DNA of 64,000 nucleotides from Gottfriedia endophytica (GCF_017814275.1 NZ_JAGIYQ010000005.1:62001-126000); one strand, 5' to 3'; shown: positions 8,464-17,661, numbered from the stretch's first letter. Numbers and translations are program-made. Notes: generated from the letters alone by a model not told the origin.

Positions 8464-8773
8464 GATTTGTCTTCCTTCCACAACTAAAATTTCCTTGTTC
8501 ACACAATTGGATTTCAACCCATTCTAATCAATATTTGATTAAAATCTATAGTTACTTGTTTCTATTATTTTCAAATAAATCCCTTTCTTTTTGTATCAAA
8601 ATAGGCATTAAATAGATTTTATTTTAATAGAAATATAGGGAAGACTATTAATTCAAATCAAACTGGAGAAAGTTACATAGAAATTCCAAGAAGGTTATGA
8701 GATGCAAAGTTTTGGACAAGTTTAGAATTTTCACCGAATAGATTTTATCTATATTCAAGGAGGATAAATCAAA

Positions 8774-9103
8774 ATGCAAAATTCTGTAATGATTCAAGAG
8801 AAAACTTCTTCCAAAAAACCTAAAAAAGTCTTTCAATCTTTTTTCAAACGTTTTAGAAAAGATAACGTTAGCGAACAGAGCTCACTTGCGGAGTCTTTAA
8901 ATGAAGAGTTGAAACAATTAAAAGAACAGCTTGATTTCAAAGAAATAAATTTTAAACATGCTGAACCAGAATATGTTGATGTAGCCATTATGGAGTTAGA
9001 AGCCACTCGAATTAAGTATAGTATCACAGTAAGAAAATTAAAGAAGCTTTTTCCAGAAAGTAACTCCACTCCTAGCTTTAGTAAATGCACAGTTGATAAA
9101 TAA
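8774..9103 (+). CDS. Small charged protein, DUF2508/YaaL-like
   Basis: A 109-residue soluble protein, very basic at the N-terminus (KKPKKVFQSFFKRFRK) and helical after it. Residues about 45-95 follow the DUF2508 (YaaL) pattern of a helix, a PE.VD.AI..LEA motif and a terminal basic helix. YaaL-type proteins have no known function. The start ATG is preceded by AAGGAGGATAAATC. It is transcribed alone and ends at a bidirectional terminator shared with the DUF445 gene. Confidence 0.6.
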   Translation: MQNSVMIQEKTSSKKPKKVFQSFFKRFRKDNVSEQSSLAESLNEELKQLKEQLDFKEINFKHAEPEYVDVAIMELEATRIKYSITVRKLKKLFPESNSTPSFSKCTVDK

Positions 9104-9123
9104 AATAACCAATATCAACCTTA

Positions 9124-9158
9124 AAAAGGATCTTCAAATTTTTTTGAAGATCCTTTTT
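9124..9158. terminator. Bidirectional terminator between 8774 and DUF445 genes
   Basis: A 15-bp perfect stem (9124-9138 with 9143-9157) has A runs on one side and T runs on the other, so it can end transcripts from both flanking convergent genes. Confidence 0.88.
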
Positions 9159-9166
9159 AATTCTTC

Positions 9167-10423
9167 TTATATTAGAACTTTAAAAATCGTTAAGATGAGG
9201 CCAATTATAAATCCGCAAATTGCCCCATTTACACGAATCCATTGCAAATCTTTACCTACATTATTTTCCATCATATTGATCAGTGTTTCATTATCTAGCT
9301 TTTCAAGATTTTCTTTTACAAGCTCGCCAATTTTAGAGTGATTTTGTTCTATTAAATAAACAATTTGATTTTGAACCCAATTTTCAATGTTTTCCATTTT
9401 AACAGGATCACTATTCAAATGATCTAGGAAGTTTTTAATAAAAGATATCACGTGTTGTTCAATAAAAGCTTCATCCTCAATCAGTAATAATAATTTATTC
9501 TGAAGTTGCTTCAGCATGTCAGTAATTTGAACACTTGGATTCCAATCGTTTATAAAAGAATTCTTCCATTGATTTAGTTCAGCTATCAATTCTTCACGAT
9601 CTTGAATTGATTCTAACTCTTTACGAATTCTAGTAAGGAGTAGTTCCCTAAATTCATTATCACTTCTTTGCATCATGCTAATTCGACTAAGGAAGAATGA
9701 TTGTAGGATTGATCCGATTTTTTCTTCATTTAACAAGTTAACAAATGAATTAATAGCAAACTTCATAAAACCATCTGCTTCAATGTTATCAAGCAATTGT
9801 TTTGCTATTGTCCCCATCTTTAATTTTGCTTCCTCTGTTACCATCCATTTCCCAGTCTCATTCAGCAGATAGTCTAAGGCTCTCTCATCAACTTTTTTTG
9901 AAATGGTTTGATGAATAACTGGTTGTAAAATCGCAGTAACATCTACTTTGTTTAATTTTGCTTTTAGCTCTTTCTCAATAATAGGAGCTACTTTTTCGAT
10001 ATCAACATTATTAATTATTTGCTTAAGAATAGATGCTATCCCTTTTTTAAAAGTAGATGAATGTAGTTCTTTATAAGCAAAATTCATCAGCATATCTGAA
10101 AAGTTAATTTGTTTGATTTTCCCTCGAATACTTTCTTTCGTTAGCCAATCATTTTCAAGCATTGAAATAAGGCCTCTAATCATTCGATCACGGTTCTTAG
10201 GAAGTAAAGCTGTATGTGGAATTGGAATCCCTAATGGATGTCTAAATAGAGCTGTAACTGCAAACCAATCTGCCAATCCCCCTACTAATCCTGCCTCAAA
10301 TCCACCTTGAAGTAATCGACCAATAAATGAGTCTTGGAAAGGTAAACTTGCTAAAAATCCCACTGTCATAACGCCTAGTGAAATCTTTGCCAGATATTTT
10401 GATTTTCTTTCTTTTTTTGACAT
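9167..10423 (-). CDS. DUF445 family membrane-anchored protein
   Basis: A 418-residue DUF445 protein. It has a hydrophobic N-terminal region (about residues 15-60, with GGFEAGLVGGLADWFAVTAL), the family signature FRHPLGIPIPHTALLPKNR near residues 63-80, a long helical charged centre and a C-terminal membrane helix ending in FKVLI. Members such as B. subtilis YheB/YtwI are found at the membrane or spore envelope without a known activity. The chosen ATG 10423 follows GAGGTAG; an in-frame TTG five codons upstream overlaps that site. Confidence 0.85.
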   Translation of the reverse strand: MSKKERKSKYLAKISLGVMTVGFLASLPFQDSFIGRLLQGGFEAGLVGGLADWFAVTALFRHPLGIPIPHTALLPKNRDRMIRGLISMLENDWLTKESIRGKIKQINFSDMLMNFAYKELHSSTFKKGIASILKQIINNVDIEKVAPIIEKELKAKLNKVDVTAILQPVIHQTISKKVDERALDYLLNETGKWMVTEEAKLKMGTIAKQLLDNIEADGFMKFAINSFVNLLNEEKIGSILQSFFLSRISMMQRSDNEFRELLLTRIRKELESIQDREELIAELNQWKNSFINDWNPSVQITDMLKQLQNKLLLLIEDEAFIEQHVISFIKNFLDHLNSDPVKMENIENWVQNQIVYLIEQNHSKIGELVKENLEKLDNETLINMMENNVGKDLQWIRVNGAICGFIIGLILTIFKVLI

Positions 10424-10609
10424 GTTTCTACCTCGCAAATGGATATATATTTTATATGTTTACTCTACCTATTTATTATTAGCATAGAAATCATACAAAG
10501 AAAAATGTTTTGAGAAAATACTCGAGGAGAATCATGAGGGATTAACTTATTTAGTGAAATTTGGAATATGAAAATGGACTAAGAATGAATGACAGAATGA
10601 GATAAGATA

Positions 10610-10722
10610 AGTTGATTGGAACGTAGGGATGCTCGCTTGGAGTGGGGCGGAAATCAACTTTTTTATCATCAGTTTGCTTTAATAAAATCTTTTTAAAAAC
10701 AAAAATCTTTTAGTAAAGAGCC
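10610..10722. repeat. Truncated copy of the GC-rich dispersed repeat
   Basis: Left part GTTGATTGGAACGTAGGG and right part ATCAACTTTTTTATC.. AGTAAAGAGCC match the ends of the full repeat. The GC-rich middle is reduced to about 20 bases, so this looks like an internally deleted copy. The rest of 10424-10832 shows no gene. Confidence 0.65.
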
Positions 10723-10735
10723 TTATAAAAAACAA

Positions 10736-10773
10736 AAGCCTAATTTCTCAGTATTATAAAGAAGTTAGGCTTA
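10736..10773 (-). terminator. Terminator of the hydrolase-yjdI-yjdJ operon
   Basis: On the minus strand AAGCCTAAC pairs with a downstream TTAGGCTT and is followed by TTGTTTTTTATAAGG. It lies beyond the decayed carboxylesterase fragment, which suggests the fragment was once the last gene of the operon. Confidence 0.6.
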
Positions 10774-10832
10774 TATATATCGGTTGAGCTACTAACCTAG
10801 AAGATATTATTTAATATTAGGGAATTGTTCTT

Positions 10833-10980
10833 AGAACCATGTGCTTGCTTGATTGATTTCACTACCTGATAATTGATGACCATTATTTTCCCAATGAACA
10901 TGGACATCAGCATTAGCTTCTTGTAATAGATGGCCCAATTCTTGTTGAGATAATCTTTCACTGATGGAAGTTTCACAGTT
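10833..10980 (-). pseudogene. C-terminal remnant of a MhqD-like carboxylesterase
   Basis: Reading the minus strand from 10980 to the TAA at 10833-10835 gives 48 residues that match the end of phospholipase/carboxylesterase family hydrolases. They include QEANADVHVHWENNGHQLS, with the catalytic histidine motif GHQL, and a final ASTWF. A stop codon lies immediately upstream in frame and no start or binding site is present. The nucleophile part of the protein is absent, so this is a gene fragment. Intact relatives (MhqD, YodD) are linked to quinone and aldehyde stress. Confidence 0.7.
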
Positions 10981-10988
10981 TCACTTAA

Positions 10989-11264
10989 TCATTTTGCTAA
11001 AATGTCATGATAATCTCTATTACGTTCAATTTGACTCTTCGCAAAAGTACATAAAGGGATAATGATTTTTCCTTCTTCACGAGCAAACTCTACTATTCTC
11101 TTGACTAATGCTTCTCCGACTTTTTGCCCTCTAAGACTTTCTGAAACAAATGTATGATCTACAATAATTTTATCCTCACCAGTCGGAACATAATGAATTT
11201 CTGCATCCTTTTTATTTTGTTCTCCTACATAAAAAGAGTTTGTATCTTTTTTAATATCAATCAT
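10989..11264 (-). CDS. YjdJ-like GNAT acetyltransferase
   Basis: A 91-residue minimal GNAT-like protein with the motif SESLRGQKVGEALVKRIVEFA, which is the acetyl-CoA pyrophosphate loop. It belongs to the small YjdJ/NATD1 group (Acetyltransf_CG). Its ATG overlaps the stop of the upstream ferredoxin-like gene by four bases, indicating translational coupling. E. coli also pairs yjdI and yjdJ. The acyl acceptor is unknown. Confidence 0.88.
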   Translation of the reverse strand: MIDIKKDTNSFYVGEQNKKDAEIHYVPTGEDKIIVDHTFVSESLRGQKVGEALVKRIVEFAREEGKIIIPLCTFAKSQIERNRDYHDILAK

Positions 11265-11494
11265 TCTATTTCCTCCTTATCTTTTCTTATATATTCCAAT
11301 GCACCACTTGGGCATTGATCGATCACTTCTGCAATTTTGTCAGCCTCTTCTCCATCTGTGTTAACCCAAGGCTTCTTATTTGTATCAAAAACGGTTGGTA
11401 ATCCTCTCACACATCTTGCTGAATGAGCGCATTTTTCAGTATGGAAAATGACATCTATCTGTTTCCCTACATAACGTTTGTAATCATTATTCAT
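11261..11494 (-). CDS. YjdI-like mono-cluster Fe-S protein
   Basis: A 77-residue protein of the Fer4_19/YjdI family. Three cysteines are seen: C.HSARC in the first third and CPSGAL near residue 60. This is the reduced ferredoxin pattern of the family, expected to hold one Fe-S cluster. It overlaps the downstream yjdJ-like gene and the upstream hydrolase gene by four bases each, so the three genes form one operon. A role in electron delivery or redox sensing with the partner acetyltransferase is an inference. Confidence 0.88.
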   Translation of the reverse strand: MNNDYKRYVGKQIDVIFHTEKCAHSARCVRGLPTVFDTNKKPWVNTDGEEADKIAEVIDQCPSGALEYIRKDKEEIE

Positions 11495-12297
11495 AGAATT
11501 TCACTCCTATTTAAAAAAGCTTTTAATTCAGAAATCAGCTGTTCATGTGATTCAAACATACTCATATGACCCGCGTTTTTTAGTAAAGAATGTTTAATGT
11601 TTTCTTTCGTAACAGAAAACGTTTTTTCATAAGGAATAACCTGATCATGATCTCCAGCAAGTAAAAGAACAGGCAGTGTAGTGTTCTCAAGAATGTTATT
11701 TCGATCTGGACGATCTTTCATTGCTTTTAATGAACCAATGGCACCTTCATGAGAAGTTAAATAACCAATTTTTTTTGTTACATCAACGTCATCAGCATGT
11801 TTATTCAAATTGTCTGGAGAAAACAGATTAGGTACCAATCCGTCTATTAGAGTATGAATTCCCTGATGTTTCACTTTATCTATATTAGCCTCTCTGCCCT
11901 TTTTAGCTTCTTCTGAATCTGGAAAAGCAGTTGAGTGGATAAGTGAGAAACTATTCAATTGGTTACCGTATCTTTCCGCAAACGCAAGAGTGATATAACC
12001 TCCTAAGGAGTGTCCAAACATGTTCACATCCTTTATTTTCAACTCATCTAATAGCTCTTTAATAATGGCCGCCATACCTTCAATTGAATATCGCTCATTC
12101 ATAGAGGTTGAATTTCCATGCCCCGGAAGATCCGGTGCTATAACTCGATATTCTTTTGACAATTCGGGAATTACTTTTTCCCAATATTGATGACTTCCAC
12201 AAAAACCGTGAAGCAAAACAATTGGCTTTCCAACTCCTTCATCTCTATACGCCATAGTTAACTTTTGCAATGTAATGTTCCTTATCTTCAAGATCAT
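11491..12297 (-). CDS. Alpha/beta-fold hydrolase, first gene of the yjdI-yjdJ operon
   Basis: A 268-residue soluble hydrolase. It has the oxyanion-loop HGFCGSHQYW, the nucleophile elbow MFGHSLGGYI with the catalytic serine, a late acidic residue in AGDHDQVIPYE and the catalytic histidine in NAGHMSMFE. I chose ATG 12297, six bases after TTGGAG; an in-frame TTG at 12321 has no binding site. The four-base overlap with the YjdI-like gene shows co-translation. Substrate unknown; esterase or C-C hydrolase activity are both possible. Confidence 0.88.
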   Translation of the reverse strand: MILKIRNITLQKLTMAYRDEGVGKPIVLLHGFCGSHQYWEKVIPELSKEYRVIAPDLPGHGNSTSMNERYSIEGMAAIIKELLDELKIKDVNMFGHSLGGYITLAFAERYGNQLNSFSLIHSTAFPDSEEAKKGREANIDKVKHQGIHTLIDGLVPNLFSPDNLNKHADDVDVTKKIGYLTSHEGAIGSLKAMKDRPDRNNILENTTLPVLLLAGDHDQVIPYEKTFSVTKENIKHSLLKNAGHMSMFESHEQLISELKAFLNRSEIL

Positions 12298-12475
12298 TTC
12301 AGCTCCAATCTTTTTATCCAATGATTACAGGGCCATCAAAATTAAATCTATTAAATTTAATTTTATTATTATCATCAAGAGAAATTTCAAGATTAAACTC
12401 TTTAAAATGCCACGAGTATTTCAAAAGGAAAAAACATCATCAAAGTGATTATTGATGATATTTAGTATGCTTTGG

Positions 12476-13036
12476 TTAATCTAAATTAGGTATATGATCA
12501 ATCCAATGAATAAATTGTTGTAGGTAACGCTGAAGATATCGTTTTGTTTTTTCATCAGTAAGTACCTTCTGATCGAAGTCAATCTTTTCATGCACTTGCG
12601 AAATTAGTACTTTTTGAAACGGAAGAACATGCACTTGCATGGCCTCTAGTATTTGTCTTGTTTGCAATTGAGAAAAAGCAGTACCTAAACCTCCTGGAGT
12701 AGCTCCGATTAGGCCAACTGGTTTTCTATTAAGAGCAGAATCCTTTGACGGTCTTGATGCCCAGTCCAAGGCATTTTTTAACACTCCTGGAATTCCAGCA
12801 TTGTACTCTGGGCTTACGATAATAATACCGTCAACGTCTTGAATTTCTGACTTAAACGAACTGACCGTTACCGGATCACCGCCTAGTTCTAAATCTTCAT
12901 TAAATAAAGGAAGATCTTTTATCTCAATCCAACGAAATTTAATGAAATCATCCATATCTATCAATGCTTGAGCTATGATTCGATTATAAGAATTTTTTCT
13001 TAAACTACCGCAAATAAGGCCAATCGTTTTTGTCAT
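12476..13036 (-). CDS. NADPH-dependent FMN reductase family flavoprotein
   Basis: A 186-residue flavodoxin-fold reductase of the FMN_red family. The phosphate-binding loop is CGSLRKNSYNR at residues 9-19. The SPEYNAGIPGVLKNALDW motif is near residues 77-94, and GATPGGLG follows near 115. Relatives reduce quinones, azo dyes, chromate or FMN with NAD(P)H. It is transcribed away from the LtrA gene, with which it shares a 77-base promoter gap. An AAGGAGG-like site precedes the ATG. Confidence 0.9.
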   Translation of the reverse strand: MTKTIGLICGSLRKNSYNRIIAQALIDMDDFIKFRWIEIKDLPLFNEDLELGGDPVTVSSFKSEIQDVDGIIIVSPEYNAGIPGVLKNALDWASRPSKDSALNRKPVGLIGATPGGLGTAFSQLQTRQILEAMQVHVLPFQKVLISQVHEKIDFDQKVLTDEKTKRYLQRYLQQFIHWIDHIPNLD

Positions 13037-13113
13037 ACAAATTCCCTCCTCCTTGTTTGAAATACATTTTCATCATACTATAATCTAAATAGTGATGGAA
13101 AGGAGTTCCAAAA

Positions 13114-14205
13114 ATGGAAGATAAAAAGGTTACGTGGATAGAACTTTTTTATGACTTGCTATTTGTTGCTGCAGTTTCAACAACAACTAACGTTTTACTT
13201 CATGTTCAAAAAGGATCGATACCTCAAGAATATTTTATAAAGTTTGTTCTAATGCTTATCCCAATATGGTGGGCATGGACTGGACAAACCATGTTTATCA
13301 ACCGTTTTGGAAAAGATTTTTTGCATCAACGTATCTTTATCATTCTTCAAATGTTATTTGTACTAGTTATGACATCTAGCTTATCGATTGATTTTGATCA
13401 ATACTATCTATCTTTTCTTATTGGATACATTGGAATAAGAGCACTAACAGCCATTCAATATCTTGTGGTTCAGAACAACGAAGATGGAGATAGAAAAAAG
13501 GTTGCTATCTTTTTAGGAACTTGCTTTTGGATTGGAATCGGTATCTCACTTTTCTCTATCTCTTTTAACTCTTGGATTCGATACGCTGTATTGTATATAG
13601 GAATTATTGTTGATATGATTGTACCTATTTTAGGTCGTAAATATTTGGCTAAATTTCCTGCAAATACTTCCCATTTAATCGAACGATTTGCATCCTTAAC
13701 ATTAATCCTTTTCGGAGAATCTGTCGTTAGCACACTTTTTGTGCTTCATCCACAAAAAGGTGATTGGAATTCAATTTTATTTTCAATCACTTCATTTATC
13801 CTTATTATATCGATGTGGTGGCAGTATTTTGATAATGTAGATAAGAAGGTAAATAAGTCAGTTCAGAGAGTGGGACAATCTGTTATATACGGTCATTTAT
13901 TTATTCTACTGTCTTTAAGTATGATCGCAGCCTCTATTAAATTAATATTTTTACATCAGATTCACTATTTATTTATCTTAATTTTTGTATTCAGTTCTGT
14001 ATTCGTTTACTTCATATCAACTACTATAATTTTTCATCAATACAGGTATGAACAACATCGTTTGAAAATTTATCACTTAGGATTATTTTTAGGAATTTTA
14101 GGAGCCTTTTTTATATCAAATTTAGTAATAGTAGTTCCCAATATTATTATAATGTTGGAATTAACTTTGTTTTTTATCATCTATGCAAAATTGACAACGG
14201 CATAA
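13114..14205 (+). CDS. LtrA-family low-temperature-requirement membrane protein
   Basis: A 363-residue polytopic membrane protein with about ten hydrophobic segments. It opens with the family signature VTWIELFYDLLFVAAVS and contains TGQTMFINRFGKDFLHQR near residue 60. LtrA was named for a cold-sensitive Listeria mutant; the molecular role is still unclear. ATG 13114 follows GGAAAGGAG. The kinase-like gene downstream begins 120 bases later and may be cotranscribed. Confidence 0.9.
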   Translation: MEDKKVTWIELFYDLLFVAAVSTTTNVLLHVQKGSIPQEYFIKFVLMLIPIWWAWTGQTMFINRFGKDFLHQRIFIILQMLFVLVMTSSLSIDFDQYYLSFLIGYIGIRALTAIQYLVVQNNEDGDRKKVAIFLGTCFWIGIGISLFSISFNSWIRYAVLYIGIIVDMIVPILGRKYLAKFPANTSHLIERFASLTLILFGESVVSTLFVLHPQKGDWNSILFSITSFILIISMWWQYFDNVDKKVNKSVQRVGQSVIYGHLFILLSLSMIAASIKLIFLHQIHYLFILIFVFSSVFVYFISTTIIFHQYRYEQHRLKIYHLGLFLGILGAFFISNLVIVVPNIIIMLELTLFFIIYAKLTTA

Positions 14206-14325
14206 TGAAAACTAATAAAATTTAGAGGCTCCTTCCTGTCCTCAAATAAATTGAAGAAGGAAATGTTGGCCATTATATTGAAACATAGTAGATACAAAAA
14301 ATATTTGAATAATGGAGATCAAATA

Positions 14326-15261
14326 ATGGTTAAAAAAAATGTTCAATCTGACATTTTGAAAAAATATAAAATAGAAGAATCAGCTTTTCTTGGCAAGGGA
14401 ATGGAAGCCGAAGTATATCTTTACGAGAATGATAAAGTATTAAAAATATATAATCCGAAAGCTACGTTAACAAAGCTACAGCTTTTAAAACAATTTTATG
14501 AATCAATCAAACCACATGGAATTAGCTTTAAGTTACCTCATATAGAGCAAATTATTGAGGAAAGTGGCAGAATCATAACCATTGAAAAACGAATTGAAGG
14601 AAAAAATATTCAAAAAGCCTTATCTCAATATGATGATGAAAGATTAAATGCTTTTTTGAAAAACTATCTATCTGTCATTCTACAAATTCAGTCAATCCAA
14701 TTTGATCCTAAATTTGAAGGATATAAGTTATTGAATGATTATGATTTACCTCCTTCTCAGCAGAAGGATTGGAATTACTTTCTAAAACAATATCTAATTA
14801 ATAAACAAGATGAAGTGAAAGACTATCTTTCAAAGGATGTTTTAAATTACCAAAATAAGTTTGATCGGTTAATTCGAATCTTATCTTCCGAGTACACGGG
14901 GGACAATTTCCTTATCCATGGTGACTTTTATCCTGGTAATTTACTTGTTAGCGAGGATGGAAAGATAAATGGAGTAATCGACTTCGGACTGATGACAATG
15001 TACGGGGATTACTTATTTGATGTTGCATTAAGTTGGGTATTATTTGATATGTATGACAAGCTAGGGGATAACGTGTTAAATAGATATCTAGATTTAATAA
15101 TAACAGCATTAGGTGAAGAGACTAGAAGTACACTTTATCTATACGTTCTATTTTATAGTATTTATTCAGCAAATTTTTTCTCTGAAACATGCAGTGATGG
15201 TCATTATAATTGGAGCGTAAGACAATTAAATAATGAAACTTTTTGGAAAGGACTTGAGTAA
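14326..15261 (+). CDS. APH-family phosphotransferase (kinase-like fold)
   Basis: A 311-residue protein of the aminoglycoside/choline kinase-like fold. The ATP-binding lysine is in KVLKIYNP, the catalytic loop is HGDFYPGN and the metal-binding motif is IDFG. All required residues appear intact. The chosen ATG 14326 follows GGAG by eight bases; an in-frame TTG 75 bases upstream would leave no good binding site. Small-molecule phosphorylation (an aminoglycoside, macrolide or metabolite) is likely but unassigned. Confidence 0.85.
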   Translation: MVKKNVQSDILKKYKIEESAFLGKGMEAEVYLYENDKVLKIYNPKATLTKLQLLKQFYESIKPHGISFKLPHIEQIIEESGRIITIEKRIEGKNIQKALSQYDDERLNAFLKNYLSVILQIQSIQFDPKFEGYKLLNDYDLPPSQQKDWNYFLKQYLINKQDEVKDYLSKDVLNYQNKFDRLIRILSSEYTGDNFLIHGDFYPGNLLVSEDGKINGVIDFGLMTMYGDYLFDVALSWVLFDMYDKLGDNVLNRYLDLIITALGEETRSTLYLYVLFYSIYSANFFSETCSDGHYNWSVRQLNNETFWKGLE

Positions 15262-15364
15262 GCCCTTTTTCTAATCCTTCTATTCCGTTTTATAGAAATT
15301 GATATTTTTTTGATTTCCCCATCATAAGTTTATAAAGGAATTTCCTGCGAAAGGAGTAGAACTT

Positions 15365-16558
15365 ATGATGAATGATTCTAGAAATCCACCTTCGTTCGAA
15401 AATGTTCCACAACCGATTCGTGAGGACGGTGCTGGTGCTACAGATTATGGTCCTCGTGATGCCATGAGAGATCTTGAAAATCCTGATATGTTTATTCCAC
15501 CAATAACAGATGCTGGTACAATTCCAAATTTAAAGTTCTCATTTTCGGACACTCATATGCAGCTTTATCATGGAGGGTGGTCACGGGAAGTAACAGCAAG
15601 AGAGCTGCCAATCTCAAAAACGATTGCCGGTGTGAATATGCGGTTAACTCCAGGTGGTGTACGTGAGTTACATTGGCATAAGCAATCAGAATGGGCATAC
15701 GTGTTATATGGGCGTGCACGACTCACCTCTGTCGATCAGAATGGGCGTAACTTTATTGCCGATGTTGGTGAAGGGGATTTGTGGTTCTTTCCATCTGGAA
15801 TTCCCCACTCAATTCAAGGGTTGGAGGAAGGGTGCGAATTTATACTGGTCTTCGATGATGGGGACTTCTCCGATCTTAGTACCTTTTCAATTACCGATTG
15901 GTTTGCGCATACTCCAAAGGACATTTTAGCAAGTAATTTCGGTGTACCTGAAAGTGCCTTTTCCCATATTCCAAACAATCAGAGATATATGTTCCAAGCA
16001 AATGTCCCTGGATCTTTAGAAAGTCAAAAAGTATCAGACCCTTATGGTACTGTGCCAAAGAGTTTCACATATAAACTTCTTGCACAAAAGCCGATTGTAA
16101 CTCCCGGAGGAACAGTTCGAATAGTTGATTCTACCAACTTTCCGATTTCAACTACAATTGCTGCTGCACTGGTAGAAATTAAGCCCGGTGGAATGAGAGA
16201 AATGCATTGGCATCCAAATAACGATGAATGGCAATATTATCTTACGGGAACTGGACGCATGACCGTATTCGCTGCAAGTGGCTCGGCTCGAACTTTTAAT
16301 TACAGAGCAGGTGATGTAGGATATGTGCCATTTGCGATGGGACACTATATACAAAATACAGGTAATGAAAGCCTATGGTTTTTAGAAATGTTTAAAAGTA
16401 ATCGATTTACTGACGTATCATTGAACCAATGGATGGCGCTGACCCCAAAAGAGCTTGTACAGGATCACTTACATGTTGGACCAGAGCTGATGCATGCATT
16501 AAGAAAAGAGAAATGGCCAGTTGTCAAATATGATCGTAACTTAAAAACCCCTGAATAG
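15365..16558 (+). CDS. oxdC: Bicupin oxalate decarboxylase-like enzyme with altered lid motif
   Basis: A 397-residue bicupin aligned along its length with B. subtilis OxdC/OxdD (385-392 residues), which convert oxalate to formate and CO2 with Mn and O2. The N-terminal Mn ligands are H103, H105, E109 and H148, with R100 beside them; the C-terminal ligands are H281, H283, E288 and H327, with E341. The lid that carries the catalytic glutamate in OxdC (SENS, E162) reads SDLS here (169-172). The ATG follows AAAGGAG. There is no signal peptide. A bidirectional terminator ends the gene. Reaction specificity is uncertain because of the lid change. Confidence 0.88.
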   Translation: MMNDSRNPPSFENVPQPIREDGAGATDYGPRDAMRDLENPDMFIPPITDAGTIPNLKFSFSDTHMQLYHGGWSREVTARELPISKTIAGVNMRLTPGGVRELHWHKQSEWAYVLYGRARLTSVDQNGRNFIADVGEGDLWFFPSGIPHSIQGLEEGCEFILVFDDGDFSDLSTFSITDWFAHTPKDILASNFGVPESAFSHIPNNQRYMFQANVPGSLESQKVSDPYGTVPKSFTYKLLAQKPIVTPGGTVRIVDSTNFPISTTIAAALVEIKPGGMREMHWHPNNDEWQYYLTGTGRMTVFAASGSARTFNYRAGDVGYVPFAMGHYIQNTGNESLWFLEMFKSNRFTDVSLNQWMALTPKELVQDHLHVGPELMHALRKEKWPVVKYDRNLKTPE

Positions 16559-16582
16559 TTAGATTACTAATTCAGGGGTTTT
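16544..16582. terminator. Bidirectional terminator between the decarboxylase and aadK genes
   Basis: AAAACCCCTGAAT (16544-16556) pairs perfectly with 16570-16582. The stem includes the stop codon of the decarboxylase gene and has T tails on both strands. Confidence 0.85.
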
Positions 16583-16604
16583 AAAAAAAGATATACCATC
16601 TTAA

Positions 16605-17477
16605 TTAACATATTTCAGTTGCATTCTTTGGGAGGTTTCTTACTTGTTTCAGATAGTTAGTTACATTTTTATCTTCGTCATATCGATAGTTAAAATCAAA
16701 GTGATTAGCTACTTTGATTGCATTTTTTCGAAACAGGTCACACATTTTGAAAAGTGAATTCCATAAGTTCTCATAATTTGAATCAGAATATGTTGCCAAA
16801 AATTCATTCCACTCATCTTTTTCAAGAAAATCTTTAAAGTATTTACCGAGCTTACCTGCACTTTTTGCAAAGTTTGTATCAATTCCGATCGACCATTCAA
16901 TCATTCGAATCAAAACATTGCGATTAATTTGTTCATACATAAACATGGCATAAGGTAGTTCCTCTCGCCAAATGCCTTTACTAATATTCATACAAATCCA
17001 CCAAAACTCATTACAAGTATCTAGAAATTCCTTTTCAGATGGTCTTTTTATATGGTAATCACAATCATTTGAAGGAGGAAGTGTTCCAATTAAATTATCT
17101 TTATCCAAAAGCAATCTACTTAGACTATCTGGTTTCAGTAAATCAACCATTTTCTCTAATGGAATCAAGTTAAGATCGATTCGATTTCCATCAGTAAACT
17201 GCATAAGGTAAATAAAATGTCCAGATTGATCAGCAGGAGGTAGCATTTTATCCTCAGGCATCTGCATCATAATCCGCTCACCAAAAATATCTACCCAACT
17301 ATGATCAGAAGTAAAAGAATCAATATCCTTTACAATATAGACAATATCATAATCTTGAAAAATATCTTTTTTTACATTTGGATTTGTACGAGAACCATTC
17401 ATAATAACAGCACGAATTCTATCGTCCTGAATGGCTTTATTTATGATCAAGTCCATCATTTCTTGTTCATTACGCAT
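16605..17477 (-). CDS. aadK: Aminoglycoside 6-adenylyltransferase, AadK-like
   Basis: A 290-residue nucleotidyltransferase similar in length and sequence to B. subtilis AadK (284 residues), which adenylylates streptomycin. The active site is GSRTNPNVKK followed by FQDYDIVY, with the two metal-binding acidic residues. IFGERIMMQMPED and LLLDKD are also shared. It is a chromosomal gene of a type common in Bacillus, with GGAGG before ATG 17477. Resistance in this organism is inferred from homology, not shown. Confidence 0.9.
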   Translation of the reverse strand: MRNEQEMMDLIINKAIQDDRIRAVIMNGSRTNPNVKKDIFQDYDIVYIVKDIDSFTSDHSWVDIFGERIMMQMPEDKMLPPADQSGHFIYLMQFTDGNRIDLNLIPLEKMVDLLKPDSLSRLLLDKDNLIGTLPPSNDCDYHIKRPSEKEFLDTCNEFWWICMNISKGIWREELPYAMFMYEQINRNVLIRMIEWSIGIDTNFAKSAGKLGKYFKDFLEKDEWNEFLATYSDSNYENLWNSLFKMCDLFRKNAIKVANHFDFNYRYDEDKNVTNYLKQVRNLPKNATEIC

Positions 17478-17563
17478 TTTTTATTGCCTCCATCATCTTA
17501 TTCCTATTTTAATCCTTCTTTTCGATATGTCGTTTTAAAATACCTTCTTAACGAAATAAAAAA

Positions 17564-17586
17564 CGATACCTCTAATTGAAGTATCG
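17564..17586 (-). terminator. Minus-strand terminator-like hairpin
   Basis: CGATACTTC and GAGGTATCG form a 9-bp stem followed by TTTTTT on the minus strand. It lies beyond a repeat remnant and could back up the terminator of the PepSY operon. Confidence 0.55.
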
Positions 17587-17593
17587 AAATCTA

Positions 17594-17633
17594 TAAAAAT
17601 CTTTTTAATAACAACAACCTTCTAGAAATAAGC
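17594..17633. repeat. Right-end remnant of the dispersed repeat
   Basis: AATCTTTTTAATAACAACAA and CTAGAAATAAGC match the right end of the GC-rich repeat (ATCTTTTTAAAACAACAAT .. TAGAAAAGAGCC). Only about 40 bases are left. Confidence 0.5.
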
Positions 17634-17661
17634 AAAAAAATAGAACTCACAAAAGTGAGTC
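17634..17661 (-). terminator. Terminator of the PepSY operon
   Basis: ACTCAC and GTGAGT with a 4-base loop, then TTCTATTTTTTT on the minus strand, located 13 bases after the stop of the 42-residue gene. Confidence 0.7.

Noticed and set aside
12314-12430. Possible C-terminal coding remnant (FKEFNLEISLDDNN.. FDGPVIIG) upstream of the alpha/beta hydrolase
   Set aside because: About 40 codons read well and end at TAA 12314-12316, but I cannot recognise a family and no start is present, so it stays unsupported.
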